From UBA2402 sp044371005 (GTDB lineage: Bacteria; Planctomycetota; Phycisphaerae; Phycisphaerales; UBA1924): a stretch of DNA of 64,000 nt. A program made the position numbers and the translations under genes. Every line of letters starts with the position of its first letter. Position 1 is the stretch's first letter. Below are positions 7,659 through 16,030 of the stretch, one piece after another. The stretch covers positions 1 through 64,000 of the forward strand of contig JBILUL010000004.1 in the NCBI GenBank assembly GCA_044371005.1, read 5' to 3'. A model generated the notes under the pieces. That model ran no database searches and was not told where the DNA came from. It saw only the letters and a list, made by a program, of their open reading frames with translations.

Positions 7659-10493
7659 ATGAAGAATCTGAATGTTCTGGCGGTGCTCGCGTGCGCGGGC
7701 GGTTGCATGGGCTGGGCGAATGCCCAGACCGGGCTCATCAACGTCAGCGGCGCCACGCTGCTGGAGAACTACGTCAAGTCGAACGCATCAACCAACGACT
7801 ACATCGATGTGGATGGCAACGGCGTTGCTGGCTGGCTGCAAAGCGGCATCCAGCAGTTGGCTCCCTCGGGTCCCAGCAACACCTCGCAGGTCTGGGGCGT
7901 CCAGTACCGCGTGACCGGGTCCGTCAACGGGTTCATCGAGCTGACGCGATTCGGGGCTGGCGGCTGTGCCTCGGGCAATGACACCAATGCCTCGGGCATC
8001 CTGGGAACGCGCACCGGTGTCGCCGGATCGGCATCGGGTGCGTACTTCAACCGAACGCTCTACATCAACGCCACCGGTGCGACCGGTGCGTACAACCAGG
8101 GCAATCCGGGCGGAGCCCCTCAGACCGCCAGCGGGCTCTACCAGTCGCTCTACGCGGCTCCCAACACCGGCAGCGGTGGCTCGATCTGCATCGACGTGTC
8201 GCCCCTCGACGTCTCGAGCCAGCTTGCGACGCAGAAGCCCGGCGGCTCCCCCCGCTGGGATCGCAAGCCCACCGAGGCTGGCTATGGCACGAACCCGGTG
8301 GTCTCGGGCGCCCGTCCGTTCGGCAACGCTGGCTTCGGAAACCTCTCCAGCGAACTCGCCGGCCTGAACGGCCGCACCGTCTTTGATCCCTCGAACCCCT
8401 CCGCGGCCGACTCGAACACGATCTTCGACAGCTCGCTGTTCTTTGCCCCCATCGCTCCGGTCACTAACTACGGAACCGGACTGACTCGCGTCACGATGAC
8501 CCAGATTCAGCACCTCTTTACGACCGGTCGCTCCATCACCGGAGAGAACTTCACAGTCTGCACCCGCGATGTGGGTTCGGGCACGCGCAATGCCTTCAAC
8601 AACGCCACGGGTGTCGATCCCTCCTTTGGTGTGGGTGACAACATCGGCGGGCTGGCCACAGGCAGCAACACCAGCCTCCTGGGCAACGAGTACACGCCCA
8701 CGAACAAGGGCAGCAACGGTCGAATGGAAGAAGTCGTCCGCAACTCCCGCCTTGGCATCGGCTACATCGGCACCGAACGTGGCGTCACCGGCAGCGGCTC
8801 GGGTTCGTGGCTCAGCACCAACGCCCTTGAAATCCTCGATGTCATGAACGACATCTACGGCGGCACCCAGTATGTCCGCCCGACGACCGCCAACATCGTC
8901 GGCAACAACGCCAACGGCTGGTTGATCGGCGGCCAGGCCGTGCTCGCGACCATCGGCGATCCCCGCTCCAACGCGCCCAGCACCGGTGGCCAGGGATGGG
9001 CCGGTGCGGCCGACCCCTTCTCCGACCTCAACTGCAACGGCGTTCGTGAAGTCAACGAGCCCTACACCGACCTCAATGGCAACGGCACGTGGGACGCCGT
9101 CAATGCTGAGGCTGGCATGGCTCCCCGCCTCACCCCGCCGATGGCCAATCCCTACGCCGCGGCGTATCTGAACAACATCACCCGCAGCATCACGGCGACC
9201 ACCTCGGTTCCCAACGACGTCGCCAACATCGGCATGCCCGGCGAGTTCGCGGCGAACCAGTTCCTGCTCCTTGCCGCGTTGGACAACCTGCACTCTGAGA
9301 CCAACTACCTCGTGCTTGCCCCCAACACCGCGAAGAACACGTGCGTCGCGGACTACACGCTGGCCAACAACGTTCACAACAACGCAAAGTTCGCCTCGTT
9401 CAACAACGGTGCGGCTGGCAAGGTGCCCGCCCGCAAGACCGGTTCGGTCTACAGCGACGGCGTCGCAGGCGGCCTCAACTACATCCGTCAGGGCTCGGTC
9501 GCGACTCCCAATGTCGTCGTGAGCTACGGCAGCGATCTGAACATGCGCAACAAGATCGCCGGTGACTTCAACGGCAACGGCGCACGCGATGCGGGCGACG
9601 CGGTCGAGATGGTCAAGGCGTTCGTTCAGCGCACCGGCGGTGTTCGCTGGAACGCTCCCGATGGCATCTACGGCGCTGGCGCCGGCGAGCAGGCGATCAT
9701 CGAAGTGCTCGGCGACTTCGACGGCAACGGCAGCTTCGACGCGGCTGATCTGCGGTACTTTGCCGACGGCCTCTTCCTGGTCGGCGGCTCGCTCAACCGC
9801 GCTGAGGGCTTCATCGCCGTGGACAATGCCGCTGCCTCGGGCAACTTCTTCGGCACCGTGCTCGCCACCGGCGGCGCGTACGAGGCCGGCGACTCGGCCG
9901 GCGATGTTGCCGGTTCGGCCACTGGCGTCCGCAAGGGCTACGCCCCGACCGGCGCGAACGGCATCGTCAACGCGGCGGACATCGACTACGTCTTCGCCCA
10001 GTTCAAGAACAGCCACATCACCGATGGTCAGGCCAACTGGTCGGATATCAACGAAGCCATCTACTTCGATCTCTCCGCCGACATGAACGGCGATCTGGCC
10101 GTCGACGAGAACGACATCTGCGTTCTGGTCACCGGCATCCTCAACACTGGCATTGGCGACGTGAACCTCGACGGAACCCGTGACGGCACCGACCTGACGA
10201 TCGCCGTCAGCTACCGTGGCGGCATCGATCGCGCTGGCGGCTGGGCCAACGGCGATGTCGACGGTGACGGCTTCGTCACTGACAACGACCTTGGCATCAT
10301 CGCCACGGGCGGCTGCAGCTGCTTCTGCCCGGCGGACTTCAACCGTGACGGCGGCGTCGATGGCAGCGACATCGAGAGCTTCTTCGGCGACTGGGAAGCT
10401 GGCAGCGGTTGCGGCGACGTGAATGCCGACGGCGGCATCGACGGCGGCGACATCGAGAGCTTCTTCACGCTGTGGGAAGCGGGCGGCTGCTGA
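7659..10493 (+). CDS. Large secreted protein: PstS-like region plus calcium-binding dockerin-type repeats and C-terminal GC-type dockerin
   Basis: The product is 944 residues. GGAGAGA lies just before the ATG at 7659, and the N-terminus is a signal peptide ending WANAQ. The first half starts INVSGATLLENYV and has DVGSGTRNAFNNATG near residue 300, reminiscent of phosphate-binding PstS-type proteins. The second half holds several Asp/Asn loops of dockerin type (GDFNGNGARDAGD, GDFDGNGSFDAAD, GDVNLDGTRDGTD). The last 55 residues begin CPADFNRDGGVDGSDIESFF, repeat the loop once and end WEAGGC. This GC-type dockerin is thought to tether exported proteins in Phycisphaerae. The substrate is unknown, and binding-protein function is inferred from the fold-like motifs only. 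Confidence 0.8.
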   Translation: MKNLNVLAVLACAGGCMGWANAQTGLINVSGATLLENYVKSNASTNDYIDVDGNGVAGWLQSGIQQLAPSGPSNTSQVWGVQYRVTGSVNGFIELTRFGAGGCASGNDTNASGILGTRTGVAGSASGAYFNRTLYINATGATGAYNQGNPGGAPQTASGLYQSLYAAPNTGSGGSICIDVSPLDVSSQLATQKPGGSPRWDRKPTEAGYGTNPVVSGARPFGNAGFGNLSSELAGLNGRTVFDPSNPSAADSNTIFDSSLFFAPIAPVTNYGTGLTRVTMTQIQHLFTTGRSITGENFTVCTRDVGSGTRNAFNNATGVDPSFGVGDNIGGLATGSNTSLLGNEYTPTNKGSNGRMEEVVRNSRLGIGYIGTERGVTGSGSGSWLSTNALEILDVMNDIYGGTQYVRPTTANIVGNNANGWLIGGQAVLATIGDPRSNAPSTGGQGWAGAADPFSDLNCNGVREVNEPYTDLNGNGTWDAVNAEAGMAPRLTPPMANPYAAAYLNNITRSITATTSVPNDVANIGMPGEFAANQFLLLAALDNLHSETNYLVLAPNTAKNTCVADYTLANNVHNNAKFASFNNGAAGKVPARKTGSVYSDGVAGGLNYIRQGSVATPNVVVSYGSDLNMRNKIAGDFNGNGARDAGDAVEMVKAFVQRTGGVRWNAPDGIYGAGAGEQAIIEVLGDFDGNGSFDAADLRYFADGLFLVGGSLNRAEGFIAVDNAAASGNFFGTVLATGGAYEAGDSAGDVAGSATGVRKGYAPTGANGIVNAADIDYVFAQFKNSHITDGQANWSDINEAIYFDLSADMNGDLAVDENDICVLVTGILNTGIGDVNLDGTRDGTDLTIAVSYRGGIDRAGGWANGDVDGDGFVTDNDLGIIATGGCSCFCPADFNRDGGVDGSDIESFFGDWEAGSGCGDVNADGGIDGGDIESFFTLWEAGGC

Positions 10494-10540
10494 TTCTGAA
10501 CTCCCTCGCCACGGCTGCACACGCCGCGGCGCCACACGAG

Positions 10541-10580
10541 AGCCCGCCTCGCTGTTGCAAACAGCGGAGCGGGCTTTTTT
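10541..10580 (+). terminator. Intrinsic terminator after the dockerin protein gene
   Basis: A long stem (AGCCCGCCTCGCTGT with ACAGCGGAGCGGGCT, two mismatches) closes on a five-base loop and runs into a T-tract ending at 10580. This is a strong Rho-independent terminator 48 bases after the stop codon. Confidence 0.88.
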
Positions 10581-10617
10581 CGTGCGCCGCGGCGGATGCC
10601 TAGCCTTCGGGAGACCT

Positions 10618-11052
10618 GTGGACGCGAATCAACTGCCCAACTCCTGTGCGGTGCTGCACCACGTGCTTCCCGATGGGTCCGCCCACCATGACTGGCTCAT
10701 CGACCGCGGCGATGGCGGTCTTCTGGTCACGTTCCGCTGCGATGCCTCCCCTTCTGAAGCCGCCGCGTTCGTTGCGACGCGGGTTCCGGATCACCGGCGG
10801 ATTTACCTGACGTACGAGGGGGCGATTTCGGGCAATCGCGGTACGGTGCGGCGTGTGGCGAGCGGCAGTTGCCTCATCCGGGTCGATGCGCCGGATGCAT
10901 TCATCATCGATGCGTGCTTCGACGGCGGGGATCTGCAGCGGTTCTCGGCCCGGCTGCTGGGTGGCCAGGCCGGCATCGACCTCCATTGGCGTTTTTTGTC
11001 CGCCAGAATTGGCTGGCAGGACGATACCAGTTGTGATATCCTTCAGCAGTGA
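10618..11052 (+). CDS. Stand-alone LigD 3'-phosphoesterase-like protein
   Basis: A GTG start at 10618 preceded by GGGAG (4-base gap) gives 144 residues; the frame upstream overlaps a terminator, so a longer form is unlikely. The order of motifs follows the LigD phosphoesterase (PE) domain. There is a His-rich strand with an HxD (HHVLPDG then HHDWLID; His15, His23, Asp25), then DHRRIYLTYEG (His59, Tyr63) and a Gly-rich turn leading to GTVRRV. In LigD these residues bind metal and remove 3' phosphate or ribonucleotide from DNA ends. The Phe/Tyr-Glu-Gly motif matches family members. No ligase or polymerase domain is present, so it may act in end trimming or have diverged. Confidence 0.6.
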   Translation: MDANQLPNSCAVLHHVLPDGSAHHDWLIDRGDGGLLVTFRCDASPSEAAAFVATRVPDHRRIYLTYEGAISGNRGTVRRVASGSCLIRVDAPDAFIIDACFDGGDLQRFSARLLGGQAGIDLHWRFLSARIGWQDDTSCDILQQ

Positions 11053-11238
11053 TGCAGGAAGCTGCATGCCGGGCGAAAGCCCCGCGACTCGGATCGACGT
11101 TCTGGCCTTACCCTCGTGCGGGTTTTCGTGGGATCACGCCCTGCACGCTTGCGTTCGGTGGATTCGTTTTGAACTGCCTTGCCCCGTGCCCTCGAGTTCT
11201 CGAAGTCACGGTGCTGCGGGTGTCAGGAGTATCGATCC

Positions 11239-11646
11239 ATGCGTACTTCCCATCGCGTTCATTCACCAGATTCGGGTGCAGGGTCATCGCCGATGATCCG
11301 ACCGTCGGCTCCGTCGATCAGTCCGGTCGCGCAGCCCAAGCCGGTTGCCGGTGTCGCGCCGGAACCTCCGCCCCCCAAGATCGTCACCTTTGAGCAGAAA
11401 CTCGGAGCTCGCAAGCACGAGGACACCTGGTCTCGCACGCCCAACAGCCCGGGAACCGGCGCGATTCATGTCAAGAGCTTTCACAGCAAGATGAACGACG
11501 ACAGTCTGGCCTACATGGACCAGCAGATCAACGAATGGCTCGATGCACATCCGCAGTATGAAGTCAAGCTCGTGACTTCATCGGTGGGAGAACTTCAGGG
11601 CAAGATGGGCAAGGAAGTGCACATGGTCGTGCAGGTCTGGGTCTGA
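11239..11646 (+). CDS. Small protein with C-terminal Cse60-like domain
   Basis: The ATG at 11239 is favoured over upstream starts because AGGAG lies 9 bases before it; the product is 135 residues. The first 60 residues are Pro/Ser-rich and probably disordered. The last 55 form a compact domain (AIHVKSFHSKMNDDSLAYMD, then INEWLDAHPQYEVKLVTSSVG and a final VVQVWV). The strand-helix-strand pattern and the final VQVWV resemble the small Cse60 family, of unknown biochemical role. No signal peptide is seen, so it is probably cytoplasmic. Confidence 0.6.
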   Translation: MRTSHRVHSPDSGAGSSPMIRPSAPSISPVAQPKPVAGVAPEPPPPKIVTFEQKLGARKHEDTWSRTPNSPGTGAIHVKSFHSKMNDDSLAYMDQQINEWLDAHPQYEVKLVTSSVGELQGKMGKEVHMVVQVWV

Positions 11647-11801
11647 AGCTCCTTTCAACGGCCGCTCGCGTGTACTCCCCGCGGCGGGGGCCGCACATTC
11701 AGGGGACCGCTTCGCCGCGTTTCCCCAGCTTGGTGGAGCGTTCCGCAGGATGTGCCGTGCGATGATCACCTGCGGATGGTGGTGATTCCGATGAAGAGCC
11801 C

Positions 11802-13637
11802 GTGTGCGGCATTCTCGGCATCGCGACCCACTGTGGCCGACGACCTTCATGGTCGCCGGATGATCTGGCATTGCACAGCCAGATGCTTGCTCATCGCGGG
11901 CCCGATGGGCATGATCAGATCGACTGCGGACATGTGCTGCTGGCACATCGTCGTCTGATCGTCGTGGACACCTCGCCGGGAGGTGCCCAGCCGATGCGGG
12001 CTCCGGATGGCAGCAGTAGTTGGGGTACGCTGGTCTACAACGGGGAGCTGTACAACGACGCCGCGTTAAGGCGGGAACTGGTCGCCTGCGGCTACACGTT
12101 CACAGCCTCCAGTGACACTCAGACCGTGTTGGCCGCGTTGCATCGGTGGGGGGCAGATGCGATCACGCGGCTGCGCGGCATGTTCGCGCTGGCCTGGCTC
12201 AGTCCCCAGGGCCGCTCGCTCCTCCTTGCACGAGACCCACTGGGCATCAAGCCGCTGTACTACCGAACCCAGGTGAAGGGCGGGAGCCGCGAGCTGGTCT
12301 TTGCCAGTGAACCGGCACCGCTCGCGGCTACCTCCAGCACTCTGCAGCCGGACCTTGTCACAGTCAGCTCCTACCTGACCACGATTCGCACCACGCTGGG
12401 AACACGAACGCTCTTTGAGGGCATCTCAACGCTCGAGCCAGGGGAGGTGCAGGTCTGGGATCTGACTTCCAATGATCTTTCGTTGACACGTCAGACGGTG
12501 GGCATTCGAAGTGAGGAACGCGATCCGGAAGAGACCCGTGCTGTGATCGAGGATGCTGTTGCGTCGCACCTGCGGGCCGATGTCCCGATCTGCTGCCTGC
12601 TCAGCGGCGGGCTCGACAGTTCCATCATCGCCTCGATTGCCGCGCGAAGCACGGACCGGCTTCGCACCTATTGCGCAGGTGCTCCGGCACCCGAGGGGAC
12701 CCGCGACGACCACTGGGCCGCGTCGGTGATGGCACAGCACCTCGGCAGCCAGCACGTAGGAGTGCAGATCGATGAAGGTATGTTCACCCGACGCTGGGCC
12801 GCGATGGTGGCTCGGCAGGGAGTGCCCTTGAGCACGCCCAACGAAGTCGCGATCAATGAAGTGGCGAGGGTGCTTCGGGCTGATGGGAATCGGGTCGCAC
12901 TCAGTGGGGAAGGGGCCGATGAACTGTTCGGTGGGTACGCCGGCCCGATGGCCGCCGCGGCAGAGTTTGAGCACCAAGGGCGTCCCGGCGGTTTGAGCGG
13001 GGGCGCATTCCAACTCAACGACGCGGCGTGGATCCCGCTGGATGTGAAGTCTGCGGTGTTTCTGCCCCAGACCATGGCGGCGACCGGGCAGGACGAGGTT
13101 CTGCGAAGCTGGTACGAAACAACCTTTGCCGAGTTGGCGCTGGGTGCAAGGCACCCGTTGGAGACCCACCTTCGATTCATGCGTCGGGTCAATCTGGCGG
13201 GGCTTCTGGGCAGACTCGATACGGCGATGATGCTGGAGGGAGTGGAGGGGAGGACGCCGTTTGCGGATGTGCGGGTCGCCGCGTTTGCTGAGGGGCTGGC
13301 GATGCCAGAGAAGTACGCCGGTCTGGGTGTTGAAGGGACCAAGCGGTGTCTGCGGCGGGCGTTTGCTGGCGTCCTGCCTCGGGAAATCATTGAGCGTCCC
13401 AAGGCGAGTTTTCCGCTCCCGTTTCAGAACTGGCTGGCAGACGCGGCGTCGGGCCTGGCGGCCTCCGACTGGATGCGTTCCTGCTTCACCGAGGCGTCGC
13501 TGCACATGATCGGTGCGAACCCGCAGGGGCTGTGGCGATTGGCCTGGCCGATGACCAATCTGGCACTCTGGTCGGAGCGGTGGTGGGGTGGAGCGAACAA
13601 AATCCGAACTGAAAATTATGTGACGTCAGTTGCCTGA
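11802..13637 (+). CDS. asnB: Asparagine synthase (glutamine-hydrolysing)
   Basis: The 611-residue protein begins at GTG with Cys2 (MCGILGIA), the N-terminal nucleophile of class II glutamine amidotransferases. The amidotransferase half continues with AHRGPDG and YNGELYN. The synthetase half has the PP-loop LLSGGLDSSIIA and the conserved LSGEGADELFGGY. It makes asparagine from aspartate, glutamine and ATP. Paralogues of this family also amidate sugars or peptides in capsule clusters, but no such cluster is seen here. Length and motif order are normal. The ribosome-binding site is weak, and the GTG start is fixed by the requirement for Cys at position 2. Confidence 0.92.
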   Translation: MCGILGIATHCGRRPSWSPDDLALHSQMLAHRGPDGHDQIDCGHVLLAHRRLIVVDTSPGGAQPMRAPDGSSSWGTLVYNGELYNDAALRRELVACGYTFTASSDTQTVLAALHRWGADAITRLRGMFALAWLSPQGRSLLLARDPLGIKPLYYRTQVKGGSRELVFASEPAPLAATSSTLQPDLVTVSSYLTTIRTTLGTRTLFEGISTLEPGEVQVWDLTSNDLSLTRQTVGIRSEERDPEETRAVIEDAVASHLRADVPICCLLSGGLDSSIIASIAARSTDRLRTYCAGAPAPEGTRDDHWAASVMAQHLGSQHVGVQIDEGMFTRRWAAMVARQGVPLSTPNEVAINEVARVLRADGNRVALSGEGADELFGGYAGPMAAAAEFEHQGRPGGLSGGAFQLNDAAWIPLDVKSAVFLPQTMAATGQDEVLRSWYETTFAELALGARHPLETHLRFMRRVNLAGLLGRLDTAMMLEGVEGRTPFADVRVAAFAEGLAMPEKYAGLGVEGTKRCLRRAFAGVLPREIIERPKASFPLPFQNWLADAASGLAASDWMRSCFTEASLHMIGANPQGLWRLAWPMTNLALWSERWWGGANKIRTENYVTSVA

Positions 13638-13781
13638 GCCGGAGCAGGCATATCGTTGATTGGGTGGAAAGGAGTGGCATCGTGTCATTCTCCTTCACCA
13701 TGGCCAGCGCTCGATCTCGTGCCCGAGTTTCGGCAGCGTTTCTGGTGAGTGATTTCGGAAGCTCGGGCAGGATAGTGTCGC

Positions 13782-14174
13782 ATGAAGAAGCTGTACGTAG
13801 GTAATCTCCCTTTCAGCACGGATGACAACTCGCTGCGTGGCCTGTTCGAGGCTCACGGCCAGGTTGCGTCCGCCTCGATCGTCATGGATCGCGATACGGG
13901 CCGTTCGCGCGGCTTCGGTTTCGTCGAGATGACCGACGATGGCGAAGCGACCCGCGCCGTTGAGGCGATGAATGGTCAGCAGGTCGATGGTCGCAGCATC
14001 GTCGTCAACGAAGCTCGTCCGAAGGAGCCCCGCTCGGGTGGCTTCGGCGGCGGCGGCGGTGGCGGTGGCCGTGGCGGCTTCGGTGGCGGCGGCGGTGGTG
14101 GTGGTCGTGGTGGCTTCGGTGGCGGCGGTCGCGGTGGCGATCGTGGCGACCGTGGCGGTCGCGGCGGCTGGTAA
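13782..14174 (+). CDS. RRM-domain RNA-binding protein with glycine-rich tail
   Basis: The product is 130 residues. The RRM spans about 1-80 with RNP2 LYVGNL and RNP1 RGFGFVEM. The tail is made of GGFGGGGGGGGR units followed by RGG/RGD repeats, as in eukaryote-like and cyanobacterial cold-responsive Rbp proteins. It probably binds RNA and may act as a chaperone or in cold adaptation. The tail is low in complexity and built from near-identical 36-base DNA repeats. It is a single-gene unit closed by a strong terminator. Confidence 0.95.
   Translation: MKKLYVGNLPFSTDDNSLRGLFEAHGQVASASIVMDRDTGRSRGFGFVEMTDDGEATRAVEAMNGQQVDGRSIVVNEARPKEPRSGGFGGGGGGGGRGGFGGGGGGGGRGGFGGGGRGGDRGDRGGRGGW
14039..14147 (+). 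repeat. Tandem 36-base repeats encoding the Gly-rich tail
   Basis: About three copies of a 36-base unit encode G-G-F followed by a run of Gly and an Arg. The third copy is shorter. The array is prone to slippage and to copy-number change. Confidence 0.7.
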
Positions 14175-14210
14175 TCCACCCGTCAGTCAGTTCATCTGAA
14201 TACAAACGGC

Positions 14211-14247
14211 ACACCCCGGCGTTCAACGCCGGGGTGTGTTGCTTTTT
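14211..14247 (+). terminator. Intrinsic terminator after the RRM gene
   Basis: A perfect 11-base stem (ACACCCCGGCG with CGCCGGGGTGT) around TTCAA is followed by TGCTTTTTGG. Confidence 0.9.
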
Positions 14248-14313
14248 GGTCGGTGTTTTTCTCACGGGCCGTTCGCGAACTTCGGTGGGGGTGGCGTAAC
14301 CTCACCGACGTCC

Positions 14314-16011
14314 ATGGAAGGCACTCCCTCACAGGCACCGCAAGGATCCGCGGCTGCACCCGAGTCTTCGCTCTCACAGCAGACGACGGGCGCGATCGCC
14401 GCGGCTGTACGGATTGTCTCCGGACTCACCCTCTTTTCGCGAGTGGCGGGCCTGGTCCGAGACATCATCATGGTGCGGATGCTCAGCGATGGGGTGCTGG
14501 CATCGGCGTTTCGGGCGGCCTACACGCTTCCGAACCTCTTCCGGCGTCTCTTTGGTGAAGGGGCCCTTTCCGCGGCCTTCCTTCCGGAGTACACGCAGCT
14601 TCGCCGAGATCAGCCGCAGATTGCCGGGGAACTGGCATGGCTGACGCTTCGACTGCTGACACTGGTCACCGGGGTGCTGACACTCGTGATCGAGCTGGTG
14701 CTGCTGGCGCTGATCATCTTCCTTCCTGAGAATGACCAGGACGGCTGGCGTGATGTGTCGTTCAAGATGATGATGCTGATGCTTCCGATGATGCCCATGG
14801 TGTGCATCACGGCGATTCTGGGTGGTGTGCTGCAGGCGCACGGAAAGTTCGGGCCGCCTGCCGCGGCACCGATCATTCTGAATCTCTTCCAGATCGTGGC
14901 GAGCTTTGCCTACTTCATGGGCTGGATGACCGACAAGCTGACGTCGGCGTACCTGGTCGGGGCGGCGGCGGTGGTGGCGAGTGTGGTGCAGATCGTCTGG
15001 TCGTGGTGGGCCCTGCGCGGATGTGTGCGGTGGGGCCGGGCGAGTGAGGATGCAAAGCGGCATGGAAAGCGGGTTTTCACCCGGTTTGTGCCTGCGGTGC
15101 TGGGGCTTGGCACGCTGCAGCTCAACACGATGATGGACAGCCTGATTGCCATGTGGCCTGTCTGGGTCGGCCCGACGATTCTGGGAATCAGCGTGACGCT
15201 GGATGAGAAGAGCAACGGCCTGCTGAGCTACACGCAGCAGTTGTACCAGTTTCCGCTTGGAGTCTTCGGGCTCGCGGTGGCGACTGCGGTCTTTCCATTG
15301 CTGAGTCGTGCAAGTGGCGACCCGGATCAGTTTGCGATGGTCTTGCGGCGGGGGCTTCGTCTGAGCTTCTTCATCGGATTGCCGGCGAGCCTGGGGCTGA
15401 TCCTGGTGCGGCACGATCTGATCATGGTGTTCTACGGCGGCAAGGGCGGGTTCTCGGCTGAGGGTGTTGAGCGAGCCGCGGCGGTGCTGATGGGATTCTC
15501 TCCGGGCGTGTGGGCCTATTCACTGAATCACGTGTTGACACGCGCGTTCTACGCGCGACACAACACACGCACACCGATGCGGGTGGCGATGGCCATGGTG
15601 GCACTGAACTTCAGTCTGAACATCACGCTGATCTGGTATCTGCGTGAGGCGGGGCTTGCGTGGGCGACGGCGATCAGCGCCATGGCTCAGACCGTGGCGT
15701 TGGTGCTGCTCAGTCCGGGGCGGCTGGGTGTGCGGCCATTTGATCGGGCGACGCTGCTGGCGTGCGGCCGCATGACGCTGGTGGGGGGCGTGATGTGTGC
15801 CGCGGTCGTGGCGGTGCAATACTGGTGGTGGGAGGATGCCGAGGCGTCGTGGTGGATGGCTGCTGCGAGGCTTGCTGCGTGCATCGTGGCAGGCGGCGGG
15901 GCATACGCCGGGGCATCACTGGCGCTCAGGGCGCCGGAACTGCGATGGCTGCTCGAGCGAGCCCCCAAGGGTGGGGGCGACGGCGCAGCGGCGTCCATGA
16001 GCTTTGACTGA
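14314..16011 (+). CDS. murJ: MurJ lipid II flippase
   Basis: The ATG at 14314 gives 565 residues with a short hydrophilic N-terminus. There are about 14 hydrophobic segments. The family N-terminal signature is clear: SGLTLFSRVAGLVRDIIM, then LPNLFRRLFGEGALSAAFLP. It carries lipid-linked peptidoglycan precursor across the inner membrane, which implies that this lineage makes peptidoglycan. A middle loop with FPLGVFGLAVATAVFPLLSR also matches MurJ. An upstream in-frame start would fall inside the preceding terminator and is rejected. Confidence 0.93.
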   Translation: MEGTPSQAPQGSAAAPESSLSQQTTGAIAAAVRIVSGLTLFSRVAGLVRDIIMVRMLSDGVLASAFRAAYTLPNLFRRLFGEGALSAAFLPEYTQLRRDQPQIAGELAWLTLRLLTLVTGVLTLVIELVLLALIIFLPENDQDGWRDVSFKMMMLMLPMMPMVCITAILGGVLQAHGKFGPPAAAPIILNLFQIVASFAYFMGWMTDKLTSAYLVGAAAVVASVVQIVWSWWALRGCVRWGRASEDAKRHGKRVFTRFVPAVLGLGTLQLNTMMDSLIAMWPVWVGPTILGISVTLDEKSNGLLSYTQQLYQFPLGVFGLAVATAVFPLLSRASGDPDQFAMVLRRGLRLSFFIGLPASLGLILVRHDLIMVFYGGKGGFSAEGVERAAAVLMGFSPGVWAYSLNHVLTRAFYARHNTRTPMRVAMAMVALNFSLNITLIWYLREAGLAWATAISAMAQTVALVLLSPGRLGVRPFDRATLLACGRMTLVGGVMCAAVVAVQYWWWEDAEASWWMAAARLAACIVAGGGAYAGASLALRAPELRWLLERAPKGGGDGAAASMSFD

Positions 16012-16030
16012 CGGTCCGTCGGGTTCGTGG

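Noticed and set aside
7788..10535. 915-residue open frame on the minus strand
   Set aside because: It mirrors the dockerin-tagged gene on the plus strand, which has a signal peptide, ribosome site and domains. The minus frame is a Val/Ala/Asp-rich antisense artefact with no domain.
14039..14147. CRISPR-like array
   Set aside because: The repeats are contiguous without unique spacers and lie in frame within an RRM protein.
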